From positions 62,001 to 126,000 of the forward strand of contig NZ_MBQD01000025.1 in the NCBI RefSeq assembly GCF_001693815.1: a stretch of 64,000 nucleotides of DNA, given 5' to 3'. Source of the stretch: Tessaracoccus lapidicaptus (lineage in GTDB: Bacteria; Actinomycetota; Actinomycetes; Propionibacteriales; Propionibacteriaceae). The notes beneath the pieces were generated by a model. The model did not search any database, was not told where the DNA came from, and saw only the letters and a program-made list of their open reading frames with translations. Below are positions 19,011 to 25,527 of this stretch, in pieces. How positions within the stretch are numbered: position 1 is the stretch's first letter; the number at the start of each line of letters is the position of its first letter. The position numbers and the translations under genes were made by a program.

Positions 19011-19093
19011 TGCCCGGGAGGGGAGTCGAACCCCTAAGGCCTTTCGGCCAGACGGGTTTGAGCCGTCCGCGTATACCATTCCGCCACCCGGGC
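19011..19093 (-). tRNA. tRNA-Leu (anticodon CAA)
   Basis: Read on the - strand, the 7-bp acceptor GCCCGGG pairs with CCCGGGC, with discriminator A at 19011. The anticodon arm is GACGG-CTCAAAC-CCGTC, giving anticodon CAA, which reads UUG. A variable arm (TGGCCGAAAGGCCT) marks a class II tRNA, and the T arm is GGGGTTCGACTCCCC-like. The length is 83 nt and no CCA is encoded. All stems pair. Confidence 0.95.
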
Positions 19094-19163
19094 CGAATGC
19101 GTCACACATTGTGCCACACCATGGATCCGGGCGCTGACTGGGCAAGGCTTGTCCCGGCCGGTG

Positions 19164-19169
19164 TAGGAT
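19164..19169 (+). promoter_or_regulatory. Possible -10 box of the ANTAR regulator gene
   Basis: TAGGAT at 19164-19169 lies 46 nt before the GTG at 19216, in the gap between the tRNA-Leu and the regulator. No convincing -35 is visible. GAGGGAGAA (19207-19215) directly precedes the GTG. Confidence 0.35.
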
Positions 19170-19215
19170 CAGCCAAGCTAGACCGGCCGAGCTCGCACCC
19201 AGGCGCGAGGGAGAA

Positions 19216-19806
19216 GTGACCAACCAGATGAACAAGAAGCCCACTGTGATCGTCGCCGAGGACGAGGCGCTCATCCGCCTTGACCTTGTGGAACTCCTCA
19301 CCGAAGAGGGGTATGAGGTGGTCGGCGAGGCTGGCGACGGGGAGGAAGCGGTCAAGCTGGCCCGCGAGCTGGAGCCCGACCTCGTCATCATGGACGTCAA
19401 GATGCCCAAGATGGACGGCATCACGGCCGCCGAGATCATCGCCGAGGAGCGCATTGCGCCCATCGTCATGCTCACCGCGTTCAGCCAGCGCGACCTCGTC
19501 GAGCGCGCCCGCGACGCCGGCGCCATGGCGTATGTCGTCAAGCCGTTCGGGGCGTCGGACGTCATTCCCGCGATCGAGATCGCGATGGGGCGTTTCCAGG
19601 AGCTCAAGGCGATCGAGGACGAGCTGGTCTCGCTCGAGGAGCGGTTGGAGTCGCGGAAGATCATCGACCAGGCCAAGGGCATCCTGCAGCAGGATCTGGG
19701 TCTGACTGAGCCGGAGGCGTTCCGGTGGATCCAGAAGACCGCGATGGATCTGCGCAAGTCGATGCGCGACGTCGCCGTCGGTGTGATCTCTCACAAGAAG
19801 AAGTAG
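19216..19806 (+). CDS. pdtaR: ANTAR-domain response regulator (PdtaR-like)
   Basis: A 196-aa two-domain regulator. The receiver domain (residues 9-125) has acidic pocket E15-D16, phosphoacceptor D60 in LVIMDVKMPKMDG, and the switch lysine in AYVVKPFG. The C-terminal ANTAR domain (about 133-190, SRKIIDQAKGILQQDLGLTE, EAFRWIQKTAMDLRKSM) binds paired RNA hairpins and prevents termination. PdtaR of mycobacteria works with the sensor kinase PdtaS; no kinase gene is nearby. The start is GTG 19216; ATG 19228 is a possible alternative. Confidence 0.93.
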   Translation: MTNQMNKKPTVIVAEDEALIRLDLVELLTEEGYEVVGEAGDGEEAVKLARELEPDLVIMDVKMPKMDGITAAEIIAEERIAPIVMLTAFSQRDLVERARDAGAMAYVVKPFGASDVIPAIEIAMGRFQELKAIEDELVSLEERLESRKIIDQAKGILQQDLGLTEPEAFRWIQKTAMDLRKSMRDVAVGVISHKKK

Positions 19807-19818
19807 CGGTCGAGGGCG

Positions 19819-19849
19819 GGGGCCGGGGTTGCGTAGTCGCCCCGGCCCC
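19819..19849 (+). terminator. Hairpin after pdtaR
   Basis: GGGGCCGGGG (19819-19828) pairs perfectly with CCCCGGCCCC (19840-19849) around an 11-nt loop, 12 bp past the pdtaR stop. No T-tract is present. It is the likely terminator. Confidence 0.7.
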
Positions 19850-19885
19850 GTCCCATGCCCGCCCGCGCTCGCCACCGCCCGCCAT

Positions 19886-19965
19886 ACCGGCACGACACGC
19901 CGTCGAACTGAGTGCCGGGGGCCCCCAGCAGGGTCGAGGCACGAGTTCGCCTGTCATTCGTGTTG
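19886..19965 (-). repeat. 80-bp dispersed repeat, copy R1
   Basis: Most diverged of four 80-bp copies of one element. Read on the - strand it begins CAACACGAAT and ends in a 25-bp block identical in all copies (19886-19910 on the + strand). It aligns without gaps to copies R2-R4. It lies between the pdtaR terminator and the 3' end of the DUF559 gene. Confidence 0.8.
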
Positions 19966-19998
19966 GTATTCGGTGATCTGTGTCGGCTCGAGGGCGCG

Positions 19999-20829
19999 TC
20001 AAGCAGCGGGCCGACGGCGGCGCGTGGCCGCCCGCAGGTCGGCCACGACGGCGGGCCAGGACGACATGACCTGCCGCCACGTCAGCCGCACGACGGCGTA
20101 GCCAAGAGCCGCAGCGGCGCGGTCCCGGCGTCGGTCGGACTCGAATGACTCCGCCGTCCCGTGGAACTCCCGTCCGTCGGCTTCGATGAGGAGGCGGTCG
20201 CCGAGCAGGAAGTCGAACCGCCCGACGCCAGCCAGTTTGAACTGCGGCCGCGGACGGAAGCCTGCGGCGCGGAGGCGCTGGCGCGCGAGCGACTCGAGCG
20301 CGGACTCGGTCCTTGCGTCGGCCCGCGACAGCAGCGCCTGGCCCTTCAACCCGACGGGCGCCAACTGCGCGGCGAGCTCCGCGCGAGTGAGGAGGCGCCG
20401 GTACAGGATGCAGTCCATCGCCATCACCGCGTGTTCCTCAGGATGGTGCCGGATGGCGGCGAGCAGCGCGGAGACGACGTCGTCGAGTGGCCGCCGGGTC
20501 CCGCCGGCGGGGCTGGAGCACAAGATCGCCCCGGCAGGTAGTTCGCGACGGCGGGCCGAGTAGCCGCCGCGCCGGAGGTGGAGCTGTGCATCCGGGACGG
20601 TCCAGATGCCGTGGACGTCGAGCGCGGACACGCACGTGAGCGTGGCGTCGGCCGCAGCGGCCGTGACCACCTGCGGGATCGCGCCTGGGAGCGCGTATCG
20701 GCAGCGGTCGATGCGGACCAGTTCACCGTCGCGCTCGGCGCGGGTGATTGCGTACCGGGACATGCCGTCGGCCAGCAGCTCGCGACGCGTGGCGACGCCG
20801 CCGGCGCCGAGGGAATGGTAGATGCGCAT
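19999..20829 (-). CDS. AbiEi-like/DUF559 protein (putative nuclease-fold)
   Basis: A 276-aa protein. The N-terminus (about residues 5-55, LGAGGVATRRELLADGMSRY) resembles the winged-helix antitoxin domain of AbiEi type IV antitoxins. The C-terminus (about 190-268) matches DUF559/Vsr-like PD-(D/E)XK folds, with GRFDFLLGDRLLIEADGREFH, DRRRD and VRLTWRQVMSSWP. Such genes occur as scattered accessory families in actinobacteria; whether they act as nucleases, antitoxins or neither is unknown. No toxin partner is adjacent. It is flanked by repeat copies R1 and R2 in the same orientation. Confidence 0.8.
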   Translation of the reverse strand: MRIYHSLGAGGVATRRELLADGMSRYAITRAERDGELVRIDRCRYALPGAIPQVVTAAAADATLTCVSALDVHGIWTVPDAQLHLRRGGYSARRRELPAGAILCSSPAGGTRRPLDDVVSALLAAIRHHPEEHAVMAMDCILYRRLLTRAELAAQLAPVGLKGQALLSRADARTESALESLARQRLRAAGFRPRPQFKLAGVGRFDFLLGDRLLIEADGREFHGTAESFESDRRRDRAAAALGYAVVRLTWRQVMSSWPAVVADLRAATRRRRPAA

Positions 20830-20925
20830 GCCCCGTTCTGTGCGCCCGGCGACTCACTTTGCCGCGCGAATCACGTTGTCCACAGGTCGTCCCGGTCGCC
20901 CCCGCACCTCGCCCGCGCCGCCACG

Positions 20926-21005
20926 ACCGGCACGACACGCCGTCGAACTGGCACCTCGACGACGCGTGCGCTCTCGGCGAGCGAGTTGGACTGCTATTGG
21001 TGCTG
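20926..21005 (-). repeat. 80-bp dispersed repeat, copy R2
   Basis: Inverted copy of the element, upstream of the DUF559 gene and in the same orientation as R1. The first ~24 bp on the - strand (CAGCACCAATAGCAG...) differ by 3 bases from R3. The middle ~30 bp are strongly diverged, and the last 25 bp are identical to all other copies. R2 and R3 face each other, so they form a long imperfect inverted repeat. Confidence 0.85.
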
Positions 21006-21035
21006 TCCGCGGGGCGGGAGTGGTCTACCCATCTG

Positions 21036-21115
21036 CAGCACGAATAGCAGGCCGACTCGGCGATCGACCGGCTATAGCGTGTCGAGGGCACAGTTCGACG
21101 GCGTGTCGTGCCGGT
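21036..21115 (+). repeat. 80-bp dispersed repeat, copy R3
   Basis: Plus-strand copy inside tandem unit A, beginning CAGCACGAATAGCAGG and ending with the invariant 25-bp block (21091-21115). It is identical to R4 over the full 80 bp. Confidence 0.9.
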
Positions 21116-21162
21116 GGGGGCCCGGCGCGGAAGGCGCGGGGCGGGAGTGGTCTACCCATCGG

Positions 21163-21242
21163 CAGCACGAATAGCAGGCCGACTCGGCGATCGACCGGCT
21201 ATAGCGTGTCGAGGGCACAGTTCGACGGCGTGTCGTGCCGGT
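21163..21242 (+). repeat. 80-bp dispersed repeat, copy R4
   Basis: Plus-strand copy inside tandem unit B, 127 bp after R3 and identical to it. The invariant 25-bp end lies at 21218-21242. Confidence 0.9.
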
Positions 21243-21245
21243 GGG

Positions 21246-21419
21246 GGCCCGGCGCGGAAGGCGCGGGGCAGGAAGGGCGAGGACGGTCAGGGGCGGCCCG
21301 GCGCGGAAGGCGCGGGGCGGGTGGAGCGACGGCGTGGCGCGGTCAGGGGCGGCGGCCGGGCCGGGCAGGGGCGGCGACGGCGGCGCGGCCCAGGGGCGAC
21401 CGTCAGGGCCGGGCGCGGG
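21246..21419 (+). repeat. G-rich tract with 24-bp repeats
   Basis: A very GC-rich, G-strand-biased stretch with no supported gene. A 24-bp unit starting GGCCCGGCGCGGAAGG occurs at 21119-21142, 21246-21269 and 21295-21318. GGTCAGGGGCGGC occurs at about 21285 and 21341. Many GGGG runs on the + strand could allow quadruplex folding. Open frames here are compositional artefacts. Confidence 0.7.
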
Positions 21420-21830
21420 TCAGGGGGCGGGGCGCGCCGGGATCATGTGGCACGTCAACCGCCCGGTGGCGGTCAGACGACCCTTGTCGTCGACGATGTC
21501 CACCCGGTACGTGGCGATGGACCGACCCAGGTGGATGGCCGTCGCCGTCCCCGTCACGTGTCCCGCCCGCGCCGCGCGCACATGCGTCACGTTCAGGTCC
21601 ACCCCGACACCCACGCGGTCCGGATACCCGTGCGCCATCGCCCCCATCGACGCGAGCGTCTCGACCAGCACCCCGGACGCGCCGCCGTGCAGCAGACCGA
21701 ACGGCTGCTGATTGCCGTCGACGGGCATGGACCCCACGACACGCTCGGGGCTCAGCTCCGTGATCACGACGCCGAGCCGGTCGTCGAGCGGGGAATGGAC
21801 GTCGCGCAGCCAGTCGGGGGTGGCGTTCAT
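21420..21830 (-). CDS. PaaI-type hotdog-fold thioesterase
   Basis: Likely acyl-CoA thioesterase, 136 aa, of the PaaI/YbgC-like hotdog group. The motif QPFGLLHGGASGVLVETLAS carries the typical H-G-G and acidic residue. The start is ATG 21830 (MNATPDWLRDVHSPLDDRLG); longer starts would run into the divergent polA promoter. CAGAGT lies 7 nt upstream of this ATG on the - strand, suggesting a leaderless transcript. The substrate is unknown. It is divergent from polA with a 37-bp gap. Confidence 0.87.
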   Translation of the reverse strand: MNATPDWLRDVHSPLDDRLGVVITELSPERVVGSMPVDGNQQPFGLLHGGASGVLVETLASMGAMAHGYPDRVGVGVDLNVTHVRAARAGHVTGTATAIHLGRSIATYRVDIVDDKGRLTATGRLTCHMIPARPAP

Positions 21831-21837
21831 GGGCTGC

Positions 21838-21867
21838 ACTCTGCCACACCTTCGGTAGGCTCGCTCC
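21838..21867. promoter_or_regulatory. Divergent thioesterase/polA promoters
   Basis: Minus-strand CAGAGT (21838-21843) sits 7 nt before the thioesterase ATG, and plus-strand TAGGCT (21856-21861) sits 6 nt before the polA GTG 21868. The two -10 boxes are only 12 bp apart back to back. Neither gene has a visible Shine-Dalgarno sequence, so both transcripts are probably leaderless. Confidence 0.5.
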
Positions 21868-24543
21868 GTGACTGAGACGGGCAAGCTGCTGCTGATCGAC
21901 GGCCATTCGGTGGCCTACCGCGCGTTCTTCGCCCTACCCGTGGAGAACTTCGCCACCACCACGGGGCAGCACACCAACGCGGTGTTCGGGTTCACGTCGA
22001 TGCTCATCAACGTGCTGCGCGACGAGCAGCCGACGCACATCATCGTCGCGTTCGACAAGGCGCGCGAGTCGTTCCGCACCGAAAGCTATCCCGAGTACAA
22101 GGCCAACCGGACCTCGTCGCCGGAGGAGTTCAAGGGCCAGGTCGCGCTGGTCAAGGACGTGCTGGACGCGCTGAAGATCCCGCACCTCGACCTGGCGGGC
22201 TACGAGGCCGACGACATCATCGCGACCCTCTCCACCCAGGCCGCCGCCGACGGCTACGACGTCTACATCGTCACCGGAGACCGCGACGCCATGCAGCTGG
22301 TCAACGACCACGTCACCGTCCTCTACCCGCGCAAGGGCGTTTCGGACCTCGCGCGCATGACGCCGGCGACGGTGGAGGAGAAGTACCTCGTGCCGCCGGC
22401 GCGCTACCCCGAGCTCGCCGCGCTGGTGGGCGAGACCAGCGACAACCTCCCCGGCGTCCCGGGCGTCGGCCCCAAGACGGCCGCGAAGTGGCTGGCCCAG
22501 TTCGACGGCCTCGACAACCTCGTGGCGCGCGCCGAGCAGGTGCCGGGCAAGGCGGGGGAGTCGTTCCGCGCCCACCTCGACGACGTCGTGCGCAACCGCC
22601 GCCTCAACGCCCTGGTGTGCGATCTCGACCTCGCCGTCGACCTCGCCGAGACCAAGCGCCGCGACTGGGACCGCGAGCGCGTCCACCACCTGTTCGACGC
22701 CCTCGAGTTCCGCGTGCTCCGCGAGCGACTGCTGGACCTGGCCCCCGCCGAGCCCGTGGCGACCGAGAGCTTCGCCGTCGACGGCGCCCGGCTGGCTCCC
22801 GGGGCCCTGGCCGACTGGCTCGCCGAGCACGCCACCGACCGCACCGCTCTGCACGCCGTGGGCCGCTGGGGCGGCGGCACCGGCGACATCACCGGCTTTG
22901 CGCTGGCGGCGGCCGACGGGGCGGGCGCCTACGTCGACACCGCCGACCTCACCCCCGAGGACGATCAGGCGCTGGCTGCGTGGCTCGCCGACCCCGGGCG
23001 CGGGAAGCTCATCCACGGCGCCAAGGGCCCGACGCTGGCCTGCTGGGCGCGGGGCTGGGACCTGGCCGGTGTCGCGCAGGACACGCTGCTGGCCGCCTAC
23101 CTGCTGCGCCCGGACCAGCGCACGTACGACCTTGGTGACCTGGTGACCCGCTATCTCAAGCGGGATCTGTCGACGCAGCCGGCCGCCGCTGACGACGCGC
23201 AGCTGGCCCTCGACTTCGGCGACGATGACGGCGCCTCCATCGAGGTGCCCCTCCTGCACGCCCGGGCGGTGTTCGACCTGGCCGACGAGCTGGACCGCCA
23301 GATGGCCGAGCGCAACGCGTCGCGGCTCATGACGGACGTCGAGCTGCCGCTGCAGCGGACGCTCGCGCGGATGGAGGCGGGCGGGGTCGCGGTGGACCGG
23401 GAGAGGCTGCAGGCGCTGCGCGACGAGTTCGACCGCGCCGTCGCCGCGGCCCAGCAGGCCGCCTTCGACGTGCTCGGTCACGAGGTGAACCTCGGCTCGC
23501 CCAAGCAGCTCCAGACCGTGCTGTTCGACGAGCTCGGGATGCCGAAGACCCGCAAGACCAAGTCCGGCTACACCACGGACGCGGAGGCGCTGGAGTCCCT
23601 GTTCGCCAAGACCGAGCACCCGTTCCTCGGCCACCTGCTCGCGCACCGCGACCAGATCCGGCTGCGGCAGACCGTCGACGGCCTCCTGTCCTCGATCGCC
23701 GACGACGCCCGCATCCACACCACCTACGTCCAGACCATCGCCGCCACCGGGCGCCTGTCGTCGACCGACCCGAACCTGCAGAACATCCCCATCCGCACCT
23801 CGATGGGGCGCCAGATCCGCTCCGCGTTCGTGCCGGGGCCGGGCTTCGAATCGCTGATGTCGGCGGACTACTCGCAGATCGAGATGCGGCTCATGGCGCA
23901 CGCGAGCGCTGACGAGGGCCTCATCGAGGCGTTCACGTCCGGCCGCGACTTCCACAACGAGATGGCCTCGCTCGTATTCCGCGTGGAGCCGGAGGACGTC
24001 ACGGGCGAGATGCGGGCCAAGATCAAGGCCATGAACTACGGCCTCGCCTACGGTCTCAGCGCGTTCGGGCTGTCGAACCAGCTGAAGATCTCCGTCGCCG
24101 AGGCGAAGACGCTCATGGAGGACTACTTCTCCCGCGTCGGGGGAGTCCGCGCCTACCTGGCCGACGTCGTGGAGCAGGCCCGGCGCAGCGGCTACACCGA
24201 GACCATGCTCGGCCGGCGCCGCTACCTGCCGGACCTCACGTCGTCGAACCGGCAGCGCCGCGAGATGGCGGAGCGGGCGGCCCTCAACTCACCGATCCAG
24301 GGTTCGGCGGCCGACGTCATCAAGGTGGCGATGATCAACGTGGCCCGCGCGCTCGACGAGGCGGGGCTCGCCAGCCGGATGCTGCTGCAGGTTCACGACG
24401 AACTCGTCTTCGAGGTGGCGCCGGGGGAGCGCGACGCCCTTACCGACCTCGTCCATCGGGAGATGGCCGGCGCGTTCGACCTCGCCGTGCCGCTGGCGGT
24501 GTCGGTGGGAGTGGGCGACTCCTGGCAGTCCGCCGCCCACTGA
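21868..24543 (+). CDS. polA: DNA polymerase I
   Basis: Repair and Okazaki-fragment polymerase, 891 aa, starting at GTG 21868. The N-terminal 5' nuclease domain (about residues 1-300) shows GYEADDIIAT, VTGDRDAMQLV and the helix-hairpin-helix PGVPGVGPKTAAKWL. The middle 3'-5' exonuclease-like domain lacks the D-x-E metal ligands where they would be expected, so proofreading is probably absent, as in other actinobacteria. The polymerase domain has TGRLSSTDPNLQNIP, SADYSQIEMRLMAH and QVHDELVFEV. It is convergent with the sortase gene, with 3 bp between stops. Confidence 0.96.
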   Translation: MTETGKLLLIDGHSVAYRAFFALPVENFATTTGQHTNAVFGFTSMLINVLRDEQPTHIIVAFDKARESFRTESYPEYKANRTSSPEEFKGQVALVKDVLDALKIPHLDLAGYEADDIIATLSTQAAADGYDVYIVTGDRDAMQLVNDHVTVLYPRKGVSDLARMTPATVEEKYLVPPARYPELAALVGETSDNLPGVPGVGPKTAAKWLAQFDGLDNLVARAEQVPGKAGESFRAHLDDVVRNRRLNALVCDLDLAVDLAETKRRDWDRERVHHLFDALEFRVLRERLLDLAPAEPVATESFAVDGARLAPGALADWLAEHATDRTALHAVGRWGGGTGDITGFALAAADGAGAYVDTADLTPEDDQALAAWLADPGRGKLIHGAKGPTLACWARGWDLAGVAQDTLLAAYLLRPDQRTYDLGDLVTRYLKRDLSTQPAAADDAQLALDFGDDDGASIEVPLLHARAVFDLADELDRQMAERNASRLMTDVELPLQRTLARMEAGGVAVDRERLQALRDEFDRAVAAAQQAAFDVLGHEVNLGSPKQLQTVLFDELGMPKTRKTKSGYTTDAEALESLFAKTEHPFLGHLLAHRDQIRLRQTVDGLLSSIADDARIHTTYVQTIAATGRLSSTDPNLQNIPIRTSMGRQIRSAFVPGPGFESLMSADYSQIEMRLMAHASADEGLIEAFTSGRDFHNEMASLVFRVEPEDVTGEMRAKIKAMNYGLAYGLSAFGLSNQLKISVAEAKTLMEDYFSRVGGVRAYLADVVEQARRSGYTETMLGRRRYLPDLTSSNRQRREMAERAALNSPIQGSAADVIKVAMINVARALDEAGLASRMLLQVHDELVFEVAPGERDALTDLVHREMAGAFDLAVPLAVSVGVGDSWQSAAH

Positions 24544-24546
24544 CGC

Positions 24547-25305
24547 TCAGGCGCCGGGCGTGATCGGGGTGCCGTAGAAGAAGACGCGCGAGTCCCAGTT
24601 CTCCGTCGAGCGGTTGAAGTCCCAGCAGATGATGATGGCCAGCCGGGGGTCGCCGTCGAAGTCGATCATCACGTCGGACTGGGGGTCGTAGTCCTCAACC
24701 CACACCTTCAGCGCCTCGGTGAACTCGTAGCACTGCACCTGGCCGTCGTCGCCGTACAGCTTGATGACGTCGCCCGCCTCAAGGGCCGGCCCGCCGTCGG
24801 AATACAGCTCGTTGCCCAGCGCGCCGCCGTTGCGGTACGTGTGGATCGACAGCAGCGCCTGACCCTCCTCCGCCCCGGGGCGCGGCCCGCCGTTCCACCA
24901 CGACGCGGTGCGGGGCTCGTCCTTCGGCGGAGCGGCAATGTTGCCCTCGTCGTCGAGGTTCAGCGAGACGACCCGCTCGTCCGCGCCGACGGCGGGGATC
25001 GCGAACCGGGTGGGCACGAACCCCTCGGCGACCGCGGTGCAGTCCGCGAGCTCCGGGGACACGGGTTCCGACGGCGTGGGCGACGGCGTCGGCGAGGGTG
25101 ACGGCGACGCCGCAGAGACGGTCGGACTCGGTGAGGCGACGGCCACGGGGGCCGACGACGACGGCGCGACGGAGGCCGCAGGCACCGCCTCGGACCCGCC
25201 CCGGTTCCACAGCAGAGCCACGAGCAGCAGCGCGAGCACGCCGACGACGGCGACGGCGATGACGAGCGGGCGGCGCGAGCGGGCCGACGACGGAGCGGAG
25301 GTCAC
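24547..25305 (-). CDS. Class F-like sortase (secreted, membrane-anchored)
   Basis: A 252-aa protein with a basic N-terminus, a membrane helix (about residues 13-33), a Ser/Pro/Thr-rich wall-spanning linker (about 45-82) and a sortase-like domain. The candidate catalytic triad is H155 (LLSIHTYRNGG), C227 (LAIIICWDFN) and R240 (WDSRVFFYG). The expected TLxTC cysteine motif is replaced by IIIC. Class F sortases in actinobacteria are single, housekeeping-like and poorly studied. No LPXTG-type substrate is encoded nearby. The start GTG 25305 is 6 nt after TAAGCT. Confidence 0.78.
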   Translation of the reverse strand: MTSAPSSARSRRPLVIAVAVVGVLALLLVALLWNRGGSEAVPAASVAPSSSAPVAVASPSPTVSAASPSPSPTPSPTPSEPVSPELADCTAVAEGFVPTRFAIPAVGADERVVSLNLDDEGNIAAPPKDEPRTASWWNGGPRPGAEEGQALLSIHTYRNGGALGNELYSDGGPALEAGDVIKLYGDDGQVQCYEFTEALKVWVEDYDPQSDVMIDFDGDPRLAIIICWDFNRSTENWDSRVFFYGTPITPGA

Positions 25306-25317
25306 GCAGCCAGCTTA
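25306..25317 (-). promoter_or_regulatory. Sortase-gene -10 box, leaderless start
   Basis: On the - strand, TAAGCT (25312-25317) is followed by 6 nt and then GTG 25305. No Shine-Dalgarno sequence is visible. Confidence 0.45.
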
Positions 25318-25458
25318 TTCACTGGCCCGCCCACACCGAAACGGCTAAGCTGACCGGACCGTCGGGCCGGCCCTCGGCTAGGTTGCTTGTGGGCGGCAGC
25401 GGGAGGTAGGCTGAGCGGGCATTGTGGCCTGCAATCCCTCAGACGGAGTAGGGACGGC

Positions 25459-25527
25459 ATGTCTTCGACGGGGCCCCGGTGCACAGTCATCATTTTCGGA
25501 GCCCTACTACATGACCTCCTCCACTGA
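25459..25527 (+). other. Possible 22-codon leader ORF overlapping the rpsA start
   Basis: ATG 25459 opens a 22-codon frame (starts MSSTGPRC, ends LLHDLLH) whose TGA lies at 25525-25527, 17 bp into rpsA in another frame. It includes two adjacent CTA leucine codons, which are unusual in this GC-rich genome. GGAG occurs about 10 nt upstream. It may be chance; it is recorded because the 5' leader of rpsA is otherwise unexplained. Confidence 0.2.

Larger units (their letters stand above)
21009..21262 (+). repeat. 127-bp tandem direct duplication
   Basis: Unit A (21009-21135) and unit B (21136-21262) are identical apart from one base (T at 21034, G at 21161). A third unit begins at 21263 but breaks off after about 8 bp. 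Each unit contains one copy (R3, R4) of the 80-bp element plus a GC-rich spacer. The near identity shows a recent duplication. No coding function is visible. Confidence 0.95.

Noticed and set aside
19011-19093. Protein-coding frame over the tRNA-Leu region
   Set aside because: The 19010-19219 frame runs through a perfectly paired class II tRNA on the other strand and has no support.
19886-21242. Insertion sequence or transposon
   Set aside because: No transposase frame, no terminal inverted repeats around a transposase and no target-site duplication could be seen. The 80-bp copies alone do not define an IS.
21009-21262. CRISPR array
   Set aside because: Two near-identical adjacent 127-bp units without unique spacers form a tandem duplication. 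No cas genes are nearby.
20822-21875. Overlapping + strand frames through the repeat region
   Set aside because: They consist of the 127-bp duplication and GC-rich tract read as Arg/Gly/Ala repeats. Length comes from composition, and no ribosome-binding site or domain is present.
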